38,237 bases of DNA, taken from the NCBI RefSeq assembly GCF_012911875.1, contig NZ_JAAXKZ010000050.1:1-38237 (forward strand). The letters run 5' to 3'. Each line of letters opens with the position of its first letter. Position 1 is the stretch's first letter. Below are positions 1 through 7,474 of the stretch, one piece after another. Under the pieces are notes generated by a model, which did no database searches, was not told the origin of the DNA, and saw only the letters and a list, made by a program, of their open reading frames with translations. The translations under genes and the position numbers were made by a program. The DNA is from Pseudonocardia bannensis (GTDB taxonomy: Bacteria > Actinomycetota > Actinomycetes > Mycobacteriales > Pseudonocardiaceae).

Positions 1-2
1 CG

Positions 3-983
3 GCCGGGTTGGGCCCGGAGGGGTTGTCCGCGGTGTTGCTGGTGGGGGGGTCGTCGCGGATTCCGTTGGTGGCGCAGTTGGTGTCGGAGCAGTTGGGCCG
101 TCCGGTGGCGGTGGACGCGGACCCGAAGAACGCCATCGCCAAGGGCGCCGCCCTCGCCCTCACCCCGGCTCCGGCTGCGGCGCCGGCCACCGACGCCGCC
201 GGAACCGGCGGGTTCCGGCCCGGCCCGTCCGCGACGAGCGGGTACCGCCCGGCGGCGGCACCGATCCCCCCGCCGCCTCCGAAGGGTGGCCTGGGCGCAG
301 CCGCGGCCGGTGCAGCGGGTTTCCTCGCCGGCGCAGGCACCCCGTCCGGTGCCTCGCCGCACGACGGTCCGGACGCCGGTTCCCCCGCCACCGACGAGAT
401 CCCGGCCGTTCCTCCGGCCGGCGGCTTCGACGCAGCAGGAGGCGTCCCGCCGCGGCCCCCGGTCCGGCCGGCGCCGGACACCGCGCCCGGCTACGAGTAC
501 GGGGACGAGTACCGGGACGGGTACTACGACTACGGCGACGAGGCGTCCCCGGCGTCGCGTCGGAGCCCCGTACTCCTGGTAGGGGCCGGTGGCGCGGTGG
601 CGGCGGTCGGCGTCGTCGCCGCTCTCCTACTGTGGCCGGAGAGCGGCCCGGTCAGCAGCGCGAACACGCGGATCGTGCCGGCCGCTCCGGCCCCGGCTCC
701 GGCCCCGCTCAGCCCGGAGGTCACCTCGCTGACGACCCCTGAGGTGACGGAGGCCGTCGTCGAGCCGCCCGCACCCACCCGGCCGCCCCGGACGAACGGA
801 CCAGCGCCTGCCCCTCCACCCGCACCGACCTCGGCGGCGCAGCCGCCACCCGAGCCGCCGCCCGTCACGACGACGGTGCCGGCGACGACGCCGCCGCCCC
901 TGCCGCCGACAACGACGACGGAACCGCCGCCGACCCAGCCGCCGGCCCCGCCGCCGACCGGTGTTGCCGAGCCTCCGTTGTAA
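3..983 (+). CDS. Hsp70-family protein, 3' part, with membrane anchor and Pro/Thr-rich tail
   Basis: Only the 3' part is present; the reading frame is open from the window edge, so the first visible codons are internal. The visible start (about 45 residues) matches the end of the Hsp70/actin-fold nucleotide-binding domain: LLVGGSSRIPLV is the adenosine-binding motif, followed by DPKNAIAKGAAL. There is no substrate-binding domain. Instead comes a long Pro/Ala/Gly-rich linker with an acidic tyrosine patch (GYEYGDEYRDGYYDYGDE), one hydrophobic segment encoded near 565-636, and a tail of proline, threonine and alanine repeats. I infer a single-pass membrane protein with a cytoplasmic ATPase-like domain and an extracellular low-complexity tail, a layout known in actinobacteria. 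It ends in TAA. The substrate is unknown and it should not be called DnaK. Confidence 0.8.
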   Translation, partial: AGLGPEGLSAVLLVGGSSRIPLVAQLVSEQLGRPVAVDADPKNAIAKGAALALTPAPAAAPATDAAGTGGFRPGPSATSGYRPAAAPIPPPPPKGGLGAAAAGAAGFLAGAGTPSGASPHDGPDAGSPATDEIPAVPPAGGFDAAGGVPPRPPVRPAPDTAPGYEYGDEYRDGYYDYGDEASPASRRSPVLLVGAGGAVAAVGVVAALLLWPESGPVSSANTRIVPAAPAPAPAPLSPEVTSLTTPEVTEAVVEPPAPTRPPRTNGPAPAPPPAPTSAAQPPPEPPPVTTTVPATTPPPLPPTTTTEPPPTQPPAPPPTGVAEPPL

Positions 984-1599
984 CAAGTTGTGCCCAGCGG
1001 ATCGCCCGACGCACCCACGGGCGAGGTCTCGCCCGCCTGACCGCGCCGCGGCGCGCACGACCACCTGACCGTCATCAGCATCGCCCGGAGCCCACGTCGC
1101 CCACGTCGCGGCCGCCGCGCCCTCCCGTCCGGACGGCATCTGCCGCTGCACCAGTTGCGGCAGCCGGTCCGCCCGGACGCGAGCGGGATGAGCGCCGCGG
1201 CGGGCCGCGGCATCCAGGACCGGTCGCCGTGCCGAGGGGGCCGGCTGGCGCTGGGTCGCCACCGTCGGCTCCCTGTCGGCGCTGAGACCGTTCGCCGACA
1301 CCGAGTTGACGCTGCACCTGCACCGGGCGCCCGGGGCGAGTGGGCCACCCGTCGTCACCGGATCGCAGCCGCTGTGCGTGACGTCACACCCCCGACAGCG
1401 GGCCGGAGCCAAGTGGTCGCGGCCGCATCGGCCGCCGAACCCCTCCGTCATGATCGCGATCACACCCCGCACCGGTGCTGCGGGAGGGCCGCCCGCGATC
1501 GAGGTCGCCGCAGCCCCGGAGTGGGGTGCGTCACCGGGAGGTGCTCGTGTGCCCGTCGTCATAGTTCGGACCATGGCGTCCGATAATCCCCGACATGCG
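984..1599. other. Intergenic stretch with no convincing gene
   Basis: About 600 bases between the Hsp70-family gene and the tRNA terminator. Open frames exist on both strands but none has a ribosome-binding site or a domain-like composition throughout. One short plus-strand piece around 1243-1332 reads like a beta-strand of a hot-dog thioesterase (ELTLHLHRAP) and may be a gene remnant. I see no RNA gene or mobile element. Confidence 0.5.
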
Positions 1600-1637
1600 A
1601 AAGGGCCCCGTTCCGGTGATCCGGAACGGGGCCCTTT
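1600..1637 (-). terminator. Strong stem-loop ending the gltX/tRNA unit
   Basis: A perfect 17-bp inverted repeat (AAAGGGCCCCGTTCCGG and its complement) closes a 4-nt loop. It lies 6 nt beyond the 3' end of tRNA-Glu in the direction of minus-strand transcription. The stem ends in A/T pairs, so the transcript has a short UUU as it leaves the hairpin. The position and stability make it the likely terminator of the tRNA-Gln/tRNA-Glu transcript. Confidence 0.8.
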
Positions 1638-1643
1638 CGGGTG

Positions 1644-1716
1644 TAGCCCCGACGGGATTTGAACCCGCGCTACCGCCTTGAGAGGGCGGCGTCCTAGGCC
1701 GCTAGACGACGGGGCC
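1644..1716 (-). tRNA. tRNA-Glu (anticodon CTC)
   Basis: The minus strand folds as a standard cloverleaf of 73 nt. The acceptor strands are GGCCCCG and CGGGGCT, with one G-U pair at the end. The anticodon stem CCGCC/GGCGG encloses CTCTCAA, giving anticodon CTC. The T arm carries GGTTCGAATCC. The 3' CCA is not encoded. It follows tRNA-Gln by 23 nt on the same strand and sits just before a strong terminator. The charging enzyme gene gltX lies upstream in the same direction. Confidence 0.95.
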
Positions 1717-1739
1717 GTGGAAACGTTTTCGCGTTTCCG

Positions 1740-1811
1740 CTGGGGTACCAGGACTCGAACCTAGACTAACTGAACCAGAATCAGTCGTGCTGCCAATTAC
1801 ACCATACCCCA
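1740..1811 (-). tRNA. tRNA-Gln (anticodon CTG)
   Basis: 72-nt cloverleaf on the minus strand. The acceptor strands TGGGGTA and TACCCCA pair over 7 bp, with G as discriminator base. The anticodon stem ACTGA/TCAGT encloses TTCTGGT, giving anticodon CTG. The T arm has GGTTCGAGTCC. CCA is not encoded. In actinobacteria that lack a glutaminyl-tRNA synthetase this tRNA is first charged with glutamate by GltX and then amidated by GatCAB; both are encoded in this window. Confidence 0.95.
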
Positions 1812-1871
1812 ATGGATCACGTTCATCCGGGGCCCAGCTGGTGGAACCGGTGTCCGTGTCCTGCGAGAGAT

Positions 1872-1901
1872 ACTTTAGCGGACCCCTCTCGCCCGCTCCA
1901 A
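1872..1901 (-). promoter_or_regulatory. Candidate promoter for the tRNA-Gln/tRNA-Glu pair
   Basis: On the minus strand TTGGAG (1896-1901) and TAAAGT (1872-1877) are separated by 18 nt. The -10 box overlaps the TAA stop codon of gltX, so transcription would start near 1865, about 50 nt before tRNA-Gln. This would let the tRNAs be made independently of gltX. It rests on consensus match only. Confidence 0.45.
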
Positions 1902-3416
1902 ACCGGCCCCCAGTCGACGCAGCGAACGGTCCCTACCCAGCAGTTCCATGGACTCGTAGAGCGGCGGGGACACCGTCCGGCCGCTCACGGCGACCCGCAC
2001 CGGGGCGAACGCCTTGCGCGGCTTGAGACCCAGACCGTCGATCAGGGAGGCCTTCAGGGCCGCCTCGATCTCCGGCGCCGACCACTCGGTGAGCGCATCA
2101 AGGCTGGTCAAGGCCGCTTCCAGGATCGAGACGGCGTCGGGGCCGAGGTTCTTCTCAGCGGCCTCCTCGTCGGGCGCGAAGCTCTCCTCCGGCACGAACA
2201 GGAAGCGGAGCATGCGGGCCGCGTCGGACAGGACGACGCTGCGCTCCTGGACCAGCGGAGCCGCCGCGGAGATCATTGCGCGCTGTTCATCGGTGGGGGT
2301 GCCGTTGATCACAGGCTGGGCGAGATCAGAGAGCTCGGCCTCGAGGTACGGCTCGACCCGCCGCGCGAAGTCCTCGACGGGCAGCGCCCGCAGATGCGCG
2401 GAATTGATGGCCTCGGCCTTCTTCAGGTCGAACCGGGCCGCGTTTCCGGACACCCGGGACACGTCGAACGCGGCGACCATTTCGTCGAGGGAGAAGACGT
2501 CCCGGTCCTCGGCGATCGACCAGCCCAGCAGGGCCAGATAGTTGAGCAATCCCTCAGGGATGAAACCGCGGTCCCGGTAGAGGAACAGGTTCGACTGCGG
2601 GTCGCGCTTGGAGAGCTTGCGGGCGCCCTCGCCGGTGACCAGCGGCAGGTGGGCGTACACCGGCGCCCCCTGCCCGATGCCGACCCGCTGGAGCGCCTCG
2701 TAGAGGGCGATCTGCCGCGGGGTGGAGGAGAGCAGGTCCTCCCCGCGCAACACGTGCGTGATCTCCTGCAGCGCGTCGTCCACGGGATTGGTGAACGGGT
2801 AGAGCGGGGTGCCGTCGCCGCGGGCGAGCACGAAGTCCGGGACGGTCCCGGCGCGGAAGGTGACCTCGCCGCGGATGAGGTCGGTGAACGTGATGTCCCG
2901 GTCGGGCATCCGCAGCCGGTAGACCGGCGCCCGGCCTTCGGCACGGAACGCCGCCCGCTGCTCCTCGGTGAGGTCCCGGTCGGCGTTGTCGTAGCCGAGC
3001 TTGGGGTCGCGGCCGGCCGCCCGGTGCCGGGCCTCGATCTCCTCGGCGGTGGAGTACGACTCGTAGACCTCGCCCGCGTCGATCAGGCGGCGCAGCACGT
3101 CGGCGTAGACGTCGCCCCGCTCGCTCTGCCGGTACGGCCCGTGCGGGCCGCCGACCTCCGGGCCCTCGTCCCAGTCGAGGCCGAGCCAGCGCAACGCGTC
3201 CAGGATCGCCTCGTAGGACTCGACGGAGTCGCGGTTGACGTCGGTGTCCTCGATGCGGAAGACGAGGTCGCCGCCGTGGTGGCGGGCGTAGGCCCAGTTG
3301 AACAGCGCGGTGCGGACGAGGCCGACGTGCGGCGTGCCCGTCGGCGAGGGGCAGAACCGCACCCGGACCCGGGGCGAGGAGCTCAGGGATGCAGCAGAAG
3401 ACGACACGCCGTACAT
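1875..3416 (-). CDS. gltX: Glutamyl-tRNA synthetase
   Basis: Class I aminoacyl-tRNA synthetase, 513 aa, attaching glutamate to tRNA in the cytoplasm. The HIGH-type signature is HVGL at residues 30-33 inside [19 protein letters not shown]. The KMSKS-type signature is KLSKR at 267-271. RIEDTD and the downstream tRNA-binding helical region are intact and length is normal. The frame is open further upstream, but ATG at 3416 has GAGGA a few bases before it and gives the usual short N-terminus, so I chose it. Because gatCAB is present and no GlnRS is seen, it is probably non-discriminating, also charging tRNA-Gln with glutamate (inference). tRNA-Gln and tRNA-Glu follow on the same strand. A TATACT -10 box lies at 3468-3473. 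Confidence 0.96.
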   Translation of the reverse strand: MYGVSSSAASLSSSPRVRVRFCPSPTGTPHVGLVRTALFNWAYARHHGGDLVFRIEDTDVNRDSVESYEAILDALRWLGLDWDEGPEVGGPHGPYRQSERGDVYADVLRRLIDAGEVYESYSTAEEIEARHRAAGRDPKLGYDNADRDLTEEQRAAFRAEGRAPVYRLRMPDRDITFTDLIRGEVTFRAGTVPDFVLARGDGTPLYPFTNPVDDALQEITHVLRGEDLLSSTPRQIALYEALQRVGIGQGAPVYAHLPLVTGEGARKLSKRDPQSNLFLYRDRGFIPEGLLNYLALLGWSIAEDRDVFSLDEMVAAFDVSRVSGNAARFDLKKAEAINSAHLRALPVEDFARRVEPYLEAELSDLAQPVINGTPTDEQRAMISAAAPLVQERSVVLSDAARMLRFLFVPEESFAPDEEAAEKNLGPDAVSILEAALTSLDALTEWSAPEIEAALKASLIDGLGLKPRKAFAPVRVAVSGRTVSPPLYESMELLGRDRSLRRLGAGLERARGVR

Positions 3417-3467
3417 GGTCCTCGTCGCTCGTCCGGCGCCGGGACCTGGCCCCCCGTCGCCTCGGGG

Positions 3468-3475
3468 AGTATATT
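3468..3475. promoter_or_regulatory. Overlapping divergent -10 boxes (gltX / monooxygenase)
   Basis: Within 8 bp the plus strand reads TATATT (3470-3475) and the minus strand TATACT (3468-3473). The plus box lies 7 nt before the ATG of the monooxygenase, predicting a leaderless mRNA. The minus box would start gltX transcription about 45 nt upstream of its ATG. The two polymerases could not bind together, so the genes would compete. No good -35 was recognised for either. Confidence 0.5.
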
Positions 3476-3482
3476 TCAACGC

Positions 3483-4859
3483 ATGATGAACAACGGGCGC
3501 ACGACGGTCTGCGTGGTCGGGGGCGGCCCGGCCGGGATGGTGCTCGGCCTGCTCCTGGCCCGTGCCGGGATCCAGGTGACCGTGCTGGAGAAGCACGCCG
3601 ACTTCCTGCGCGACTTCCGCGGCGACACGGTGCACGCGTCCACGCTCACGCTGCTGGACGAGCTGGGCCTCGGGCCGCGCTTCGCACAGCTGCCACAGCG
3701 CCGGCTGGACCGCCTCATGGCGCAGCTCGACGGGGGCTCGGCCCAGCTCTCCGACCTTCGGCGGCTACCCGGAGCGCACCGGCACATCGCACTCGTCCCG
3801 CAGTGGGACTTCCTCGACCTGCTCGCCGACGCGGGCGCACTCGAGCCGTCGTTCACCCTGCGCCGCAACGCCGAGGTGGTCGGCCTGCTGCGTGAGGGCG
3901 GCCGGGTGACCGGGGTGCGCTACCGCGACCGGACCACGGGCACCGAGCACGAGCTCACCGCCGGGCTGACGGTGGCCTGCGACGGCCGCGGCTCCACGGT
4001 GCGGGAGGCCGCCGGGCTCACCCCCCGTTCGTTCGGGGTGCCGATGGACGTCTGGTGGTTCCGACTGCCCCGGCGCGCGGACGACCCCAGCGGCGCCGTC
4101 GGCCGGTTCTCCCGGGGGCAGCTCGCCGTGATGATCGACCGCGGCGACTACTGGCAGTGCGGCTACCTCATCCGCAAGGGCAGCGACGCGGCGCTGCGGG
4201 CGGCGGGTATCGAGGAGCTGCGCCGGCGATTCACGGCGCTGCTGCCCTGGATGGCCGACCGGGTCGACCACCTCGCATCGTGGGACGACGTGAAACTGCT
4301 CGACGTGCGACTGGAGCGGCTGCGCCGCTGGTACACCGACGGGCTGCTGCTCATCGGGGACGCGGCGCACGCGATGTCGCCGGTCGGCGGCGTCGGGATC
4401 AACCTGGCCGTCGCCGATGCGGTCGCAGCGGCGCGACTGCTGGCCGCCCCGCTGCGCCGCAGCGGACGGGTGAGCCGCGCCGACCTGCGGCGGGTGCAGC
4501 TGCGGCGGTGGTGGCCGACAGCGCTCATCCAGGCCGGGCAGCGCGTCATCCACCGGGCGATCCTGGGCCGGGCGCTCGCCGCGGATCCCACCACCACCCC
4601 GGCACCGGCCGGGCTACCGCTGCCGATCCGGCTGCTGCGGCGCTTCCCTGCGCTGCAGGGCATCCCGGCCCGGCTGGTCGCGATCGGCCCGCTGCCCGAG
4701 CACGCACCGCAGTGGGCCCGCCGCACGCCGCAGAACACGGCCGAGGCCGCCGCCCGGCCGGCCGCGGCCCCCATCGCTGCGGACACCGCACCCGCTCACG
4801 CCGGTACGGGCCCCGCGATGCCGCACCCGCCGACCCGGCGGAAGCCGGCCCGCTCGTAG
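3483..4859 (+). CDS. FAD-dependent monooxygenase (PHBH-fold hydroxylase family)
   Basis: 458-aa flavoprotein hydroxylase of the p-hydroxybenzoate hydroxylase superfamily. Three family motifs are visible: the N-terminal dinucleotide fold [17 protein letters not shown] followed by VLEKH, the DG motif in [14 protein letters not shown], and the GD motif in [20 protein letters not shown]. The last 60 or so residues are Ala/Pro-rich and look disordered. These enzymes use NAD(P)H and O2 to hydroxylate aromatic or polyketide-like substrates; the substrate here cannot be told. ATG at 3483 is chosen because a TATATT box ends 7 nt before it; a second ATG follows immediately. It is divergent from gltX, convergent with cimA, and not obviously part of an operon. 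Confidence 0.88.
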   Translation: MMNNGRTTVCVVGGGPAGMVLGLLLARAGIQVTVLEKHADFLRDFRGDTVHASTLTLLDELGLGPRFAQLPQRRLDRLMAQLDGGSAQLSDLRRLPGAHRHIALVPQWDFLDLLADAGALEPSFTLRRNAEVVGLLREGGRVTGVRYRDRTTGTEHELTAGLTVACDGRGSTVREAAGLTPRSFGVPMDVWWFRLPRRADDPSGAVGRFSRGQLAVMIDRGDYWQCGYLIRKGSDAALRAAGIEELRRRFTALLPWMADRVDHLASWDDVKLLDVRLERLRRWYTDGLLLIGDAAHAMSPVGGVGINLAVADAVAAARLLAAPLRRSGRVSRADLRRVQLRRWWPTALIQAGQRVIHRAILGRALAADPTTTPAPAGLPLPIRLLRRFPALQGIPARLVAIGPLPEHAPQWARRTPQNTAEAAARPAAAPIAADTAPAHAGTGPAMPHPPTRRKPARS

Positions 4860-4918
4860 ACCCGGCCGGCACCATCGCTGCCGGCGGCGGGCCTCACGAG
4901 GCCGGCACCGCGGGCTCG

Positions 4919-6637
4919 TCACCCACCGGGACGGCCCGACGGCACCGCCGCCGCGAGCCCGGAGCTCCGCTCCCGCATGGCCGCGTAGGCCAGCGCGTCG
5001 ACCAGCGCCAGCCAGGACGCCTCGACGACGTTGCCGTGCACGCCGACCGTGGTCCACGACCCGCCGTGGTCGGTGGACTCGACGAGCACCCGGGTGACCG
5101 CGTCGGTGCCGTGCCCGTCGGGATTGTCGGCTCCGCCGCCCGGGCTGAGGAGACGGACCTTGAAGTCGGACAGCTCCACGTTCTCCAGCCACGGACGCGA
5201 GGGCGTCAGCGCGGCCCGCAGCGCCGCGTCGAGCGCGTTGACGGGCCCGTTGCCCTCCTGCGTCGCGATCATCCGGACACCGTCGACGAGCACCTTCACG
5301 GTCGCCTCGGAGACCACGGCACCGTCGGCCCGGTGCTCGATGATCACCCGGTAGGACTCGAGGGTGAACGGCGCCACGGCCTCGGACCCCGCGCCGGCGG
5401 AGGCGGCTCCGTCGGCGCGGCCGATGGCCGAGCGCATGAGCAGTTCCAGCGACGCGTCGGCGGCCTCGAAGGACCAGCCCTGCGCCTCCCGCTCCTTGAC
5501 GGTCTGCACCACCTCGGAGACGGCGTCGGGATGGCCGGCCAGGTCCAGGCCGAGCTCGGCGCCCTTGAGCTCGACGCTGGCCCGGCCGGCCATCTCGGTG
5601 ACCAGCACCCGCTGCCCGTTGCCGACAACCTCGGGGTCCATGTGGTTGTACAGCTCCGGGTCGACCTTGATCGCACTCGCGTGCAGGCCCGCCTTGTGGG
5701 CGAAGGCCGACGTCCCGACATAGGCCTGGTGGGTGTCGGGTGCGATGTTGGCGATCTCCGCCAACGCGTGCGAGGTCCGGGTCAGCTCGGCGAACGCGCC
5801 CTCGGGGAGGACGGGCATGTCGAGCTTGGTCACCAGGTTCCCGACGACGGCGAACAGATCGGCGTTGCCGGCCCGCTCCCCGTAGCCGTTGGCGGTGCAC
5901 TGCACGTGCGTCGCACCGGCCTGGACGGCGGCCACGGAGTTGGCGACCGCGCAGCCCGTGTCGTCCTGGCAGTGGATGCCGAGCCGGAACCCGGTGCGTC
6001 CGGCCACCTCCCGCACCACCTCGGCGACCCCCAGCGGCAGCATCCCGCCGTTGGTGTCGCACAGCACCGCGACGTCCGCCCCGGCCGTCACGGCCGCCTC
6101 CAGCACGCGCAGCGCCGTGTCCGGGTCGAACCGGTAGCCGTCGAAGAAGTGCTCGGCGTCGAGGAACACCCGCCGGCCCTCGCGGCGCAGGAACGACACC
6201 GTGTCCGCGACCATCGCGCAGTTCTCCGCCACATCGGTGCGCAGCGCCCGCTCGATGTGCCGGCGATCGGACTTGGCGACCAGGGTCACCACCGGGGCGA
6301 GGGAGTCGAGCAGCGCCCGGACCTGCGGGTCCCGGTCCGCGGTCAGCCCGGCCCGCCGGGTCGAGCCGAACGCGACCAGGGCGGCGTGCCGCAACTCGAG
6401 CTCGCCGGCCGCCGCTCGGGCGAAGAACTCGGTGTCCTTGGGCAGCGCGCCCGGCCAGCCGCCCTCGATGTACCCCACCCCGAGCGCGTCGAGGTGCCGG
6501 GCGACCGCGAGCTTGTCGGCCACCGAGTAGCTGATGCCCTCGCGCTGAGCGCCGTCGCGGAGCGTCGTGTCGTAGACGTGGAACGCGTCACCGAGCGGGG
6601 TGCCAGCGGGTTCGGTGCGAGGGACGGGGCGGGACAT
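4919..6637 (-). CDS. cimA: Citramalate synthase
   Basis: Condenses pyruvate and acetyl-CoA to (R)-citramalate, the entry to threonine-independent isoleucine synthesis. 572 aa with an N-terminal HMGL-like TIM barrel: DTTLRDGAQREG near residue 23, HCQDDTGCAVAN, and GERAGN (metal and substrate residues of the family). A C-terminal LeuA-type regulatory domain follows (VKVLVDGVRMIATQEGNGPVNALDAALR), where end-product inhibition is expected. Two start codons compete: ATG 6649 abuts an AGGAG with no spacing, while ATG 6637 lies 12 nt after it; I use 6637. Upstream sits a leader peptide with three isoleucine codons and an intrinsic terminator, so expression is probably set by Ile-tRNA supply. leuB, needed for the same pathway, is nearby. 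Isopropylmalate and homocitrate synthases are less likely given the citramalate-type N-terminus (EGISYSVADKL). Confidence 0.93.
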   Translation of the reverse strand: MSRPVPRTEPAGTPLGDAFHVYDTTLRDGAQREGISYSVADKLAVARHLDALGVGYIEGGWPGALPKDTEFFARAAAGELELRHAALVAFGSTRRAGLTADRDPQVRALLDSLAPVVTLVAKSDRRHIERALRTDVAENCAMVADTVSFLRREGRRVFLDAEHFFDGYRFDPDTALRVLEAAVTAGADVAVLCDTNGGMLPLGVAEVVREVAGRTGFRLGIHCQDDTGCAVANSVAAVQAGATHVQCTANGYGERAGNADLFAVVGNLVTKLDMPVLPEGAFAELTRTSHALAEIANIAPDTHQAYVGTSAFAHKAGLHASAIKVDPELYNHMDPEVVGNGQRVLVTEMAGRASVELKGAELGLDLAGHPDAVSEVVQTVKEREAQGWSFEAADASLELLMRSAIGRADGAASAGAGSEAVAPFTLESYRVIIEHRADGAVVSEATVKVLVDGVRMIATQEGNGPVNALDAALRAALTPSRPWLENVELSDFKVRLLSPGGGADNPDGHGTDAVTRVLVESTDHGGSWTTVGVHGNVVEASWLALVDALAYAAMRERSSGLAAAVPSGRPGG

Positions 6638-6676
6638 CGGGGTACTCATCTCCTGATCACAGGGCGTCCGGGCAAC

Positions 6677-6707
6677 AAAAAAGACCTCCCGCGGATGCGA
6701 GAGGTCT
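6677..6707 (-). terminator. Attenuator terminator upstream of cimA
   Basis: On the minus strand AGACCTCTCGC pairs with GCGGGAGGTCT (11 pairs, one of them G-U) around the loop ATCC, followed at once by six T. It lies between the Ile-rich leader frame and cimA. The only gene beyond it is on the opposite strand, so there is no upstream minus-strand gene for it to terminate. That makes an attenuator role much more likely than an ordinary end of transcription. Confidence 0.85.
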
Positions 6708-6742
6708 GCGCGTCGGCTGTGGAGCTCGGTTAGCCGACGCGC
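6708..6742 (-). promoter_or_regulatory. Leader hairpin pairing the cimA leader-peptide end with the bases before the terminator
   Basis: Perfect 11-bp inverted repeat: GCGCGTCGGCT (6732-6742, covering the last leader codons and part of the stop codon) and AGCCGACGCGC (6708-6718). The second arm abuts the terminator stem. A ribosome stalled on the Ile codons would cover part of the first arm. I see no clear antiterminator partner by eye, so the switching details remain open. Confidence 0.7.
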
Positions 6743-6771
6743 TCGTCGATAATGATCACGGTGGGACGCAC
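6730..6771 (-). CDS. Leader peptide controlling cimA (MRPTVIIIDERVG)
   Basis: A 13-codon frame starting GTG at 6771 and ending TAA, with the run GTG ATC ATT ATC, that is Val-Ile-Ile-Ile. A second in-frame GTG at 6759 would give a 9-residue peptide starting directly with the three Ile codons. The first GTG is favoured because a -10-like box ends exactly 7 nt before it, predicting a leaderless start. Its last codons form one arm of a perfect hairpin and an intrinsic terminator follows. The arrangement is that of translation-mediated attenuation: when charged Ile-tRNA is scarce, the ribosome stalls and cimA is read through. The Ile codons match the pathway of the downstream enzyme. The peptide itself needs no function. 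Confidence 0.75.
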   Translation of the reverse strand: MRPTVIIIDERVG

Positions 6772-6778
6772 GGCTCCG

Positions 6779-6808
6779 AGTCTGGCACGCGCCGTTCCCC
6801 GGTGTCAC
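6779..6808 (-). promoter_or_regulatory. Candidate promoter of the cimA leader
   Basis: Minus strand GTGACA (6803-6808), 18-nt spacer, CAGACT (6779-6784), then 7 nt to the leader GTG at 6771. The -35 matches consensus in five of six positions and the -10 is weak. The 18-nt spacer and 7-nt start distance are the same as in front of the ilvB leader, which strengthens the call. Confidence 0.5.
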
Positions 6809-6934
6809 ACGTCGGTCCCACATCATGGGAGACACGCAGGCGAGGGGTGTCGTCGCGGGGGTGATCGAACAAGGATGGGCGCCGAGTCGGCGGACATCGT
6901 GGTCCGCCGGCCACCTGATCTCCCGGAGGCGTCC

Positions 6935-7249
6935 ATGCCGTACCAGCTGACCGCGATCTACAACCAGCCCGAGGACGCTGCCGCGTTCGACAAGCACTAC
7001 GACGAGGTGCACGCCCCGCTCGCCGCGAAGATCCCCGGGTTGCAGAGCTTCACCATCAGCCGGCCGGGCCCCGGTCCTGACGGCAGCGCGCCGGCCTACC
7101 ACCTGGTCGCGGTCCTGACCTTCGAGTCGGAGGAGGCCTTCGGAGCCGGCATGGGCAGCGCGGAGGGCCAGGCTGCAGTCGACGACCTGCCGAACTTCGC
7201 CGGAGCCGGCGTGACGATCCTGAACGGCCCCAGCCGGGCCGTCGTCTGA
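6935..7249 (+). CDS. EthD-domain small protein
   Basis: 104-aa protein of the EthD family, a dimeric alpha-beta barrel fold. The family signature is visible at the start (AIYNQPEDAAAFDKHYDEVHAPLAAKIPGL), followed by a beta-alpha-beta second half. ATG at 6935 has a good GGAGG at 6925-6929. EthD-like proteins occur in oxidative degradation clusters, polyketide pathways and stress responses, and most have no known reaction. It is divergent from the cimA leader and convergent with leuB, so it looks monocistronic. Function not assigned. Confidence 0.85.
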   Translation: MPYQLTAIYNQPEDAAAFDKHYDEVHAPLAAKIPGLQSFTISRPGPGPDGSAPAYHLVAVLTFESEEAFGAGMGSAEGQAAVDDLPNFAGAGVTILNGPSRAVV

Positions 7250-7273
7250 CTGCACCACTCGTCCCGCGCGTGG

Positions 7274-7320
7274 CAGGACGGCCACCTCCCCCGTCGCCCG
7301 ACGCGTCGGGGGCCGTCCTG
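7274..7320. terminator. Stem-loop between convergent EthD gene and leuB
   Basis: CAGGACGGCC (7274-7283) pairs with GGCCGTCCTG (7311-7320) over 10 bp, and the interior (CCC with GGG, CGACGCGTCG) can extend the structure. It lies 25 nt after the EthD stop and about 155 nt after the leuB stop, so it could work in both directions. There is no T run on either side, so it is a probable rather than proven terminator. Confidence 0.45.
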
Positions 7321-7474
7321 TCACGGGAACGGGCCGGGAACTGCCGGCCCAGGCCGCTGCCGGTCCCCTTACCGCCGGGCGTGACCGGTCCCGACGGCCC
7401 CGCCGGAGCAGCGGGCCGGGCGGCCGCCCACCATCGCGGTACCGGCGCCGCGAACCCGCAGCGGCCGGCTCGGC

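Noticed and set aside
1812-3482. Long plus-strand open frame running into the monooxygenase, which could be read as a 1015-aa fusion
   Set aside because: The first 1.6 kb is antisense to gltX, which has intact HIGH and KMSKS motifs. The translated part has no domain character, and the monooxygenase has its own start and -10 box.
6677-6707. Ordinary intergenic terminator
   Set aside because: There is no minus-strand gene upstream that would need it; it lies between promoter and gene.
6677-6771. T-box riboswitch upstream of cimA
   Set aside because: No T-box conserved sequence or specifier-loop architecture is visible; the short Ile-rich frame and the two adjacent hairpins explain the region better.
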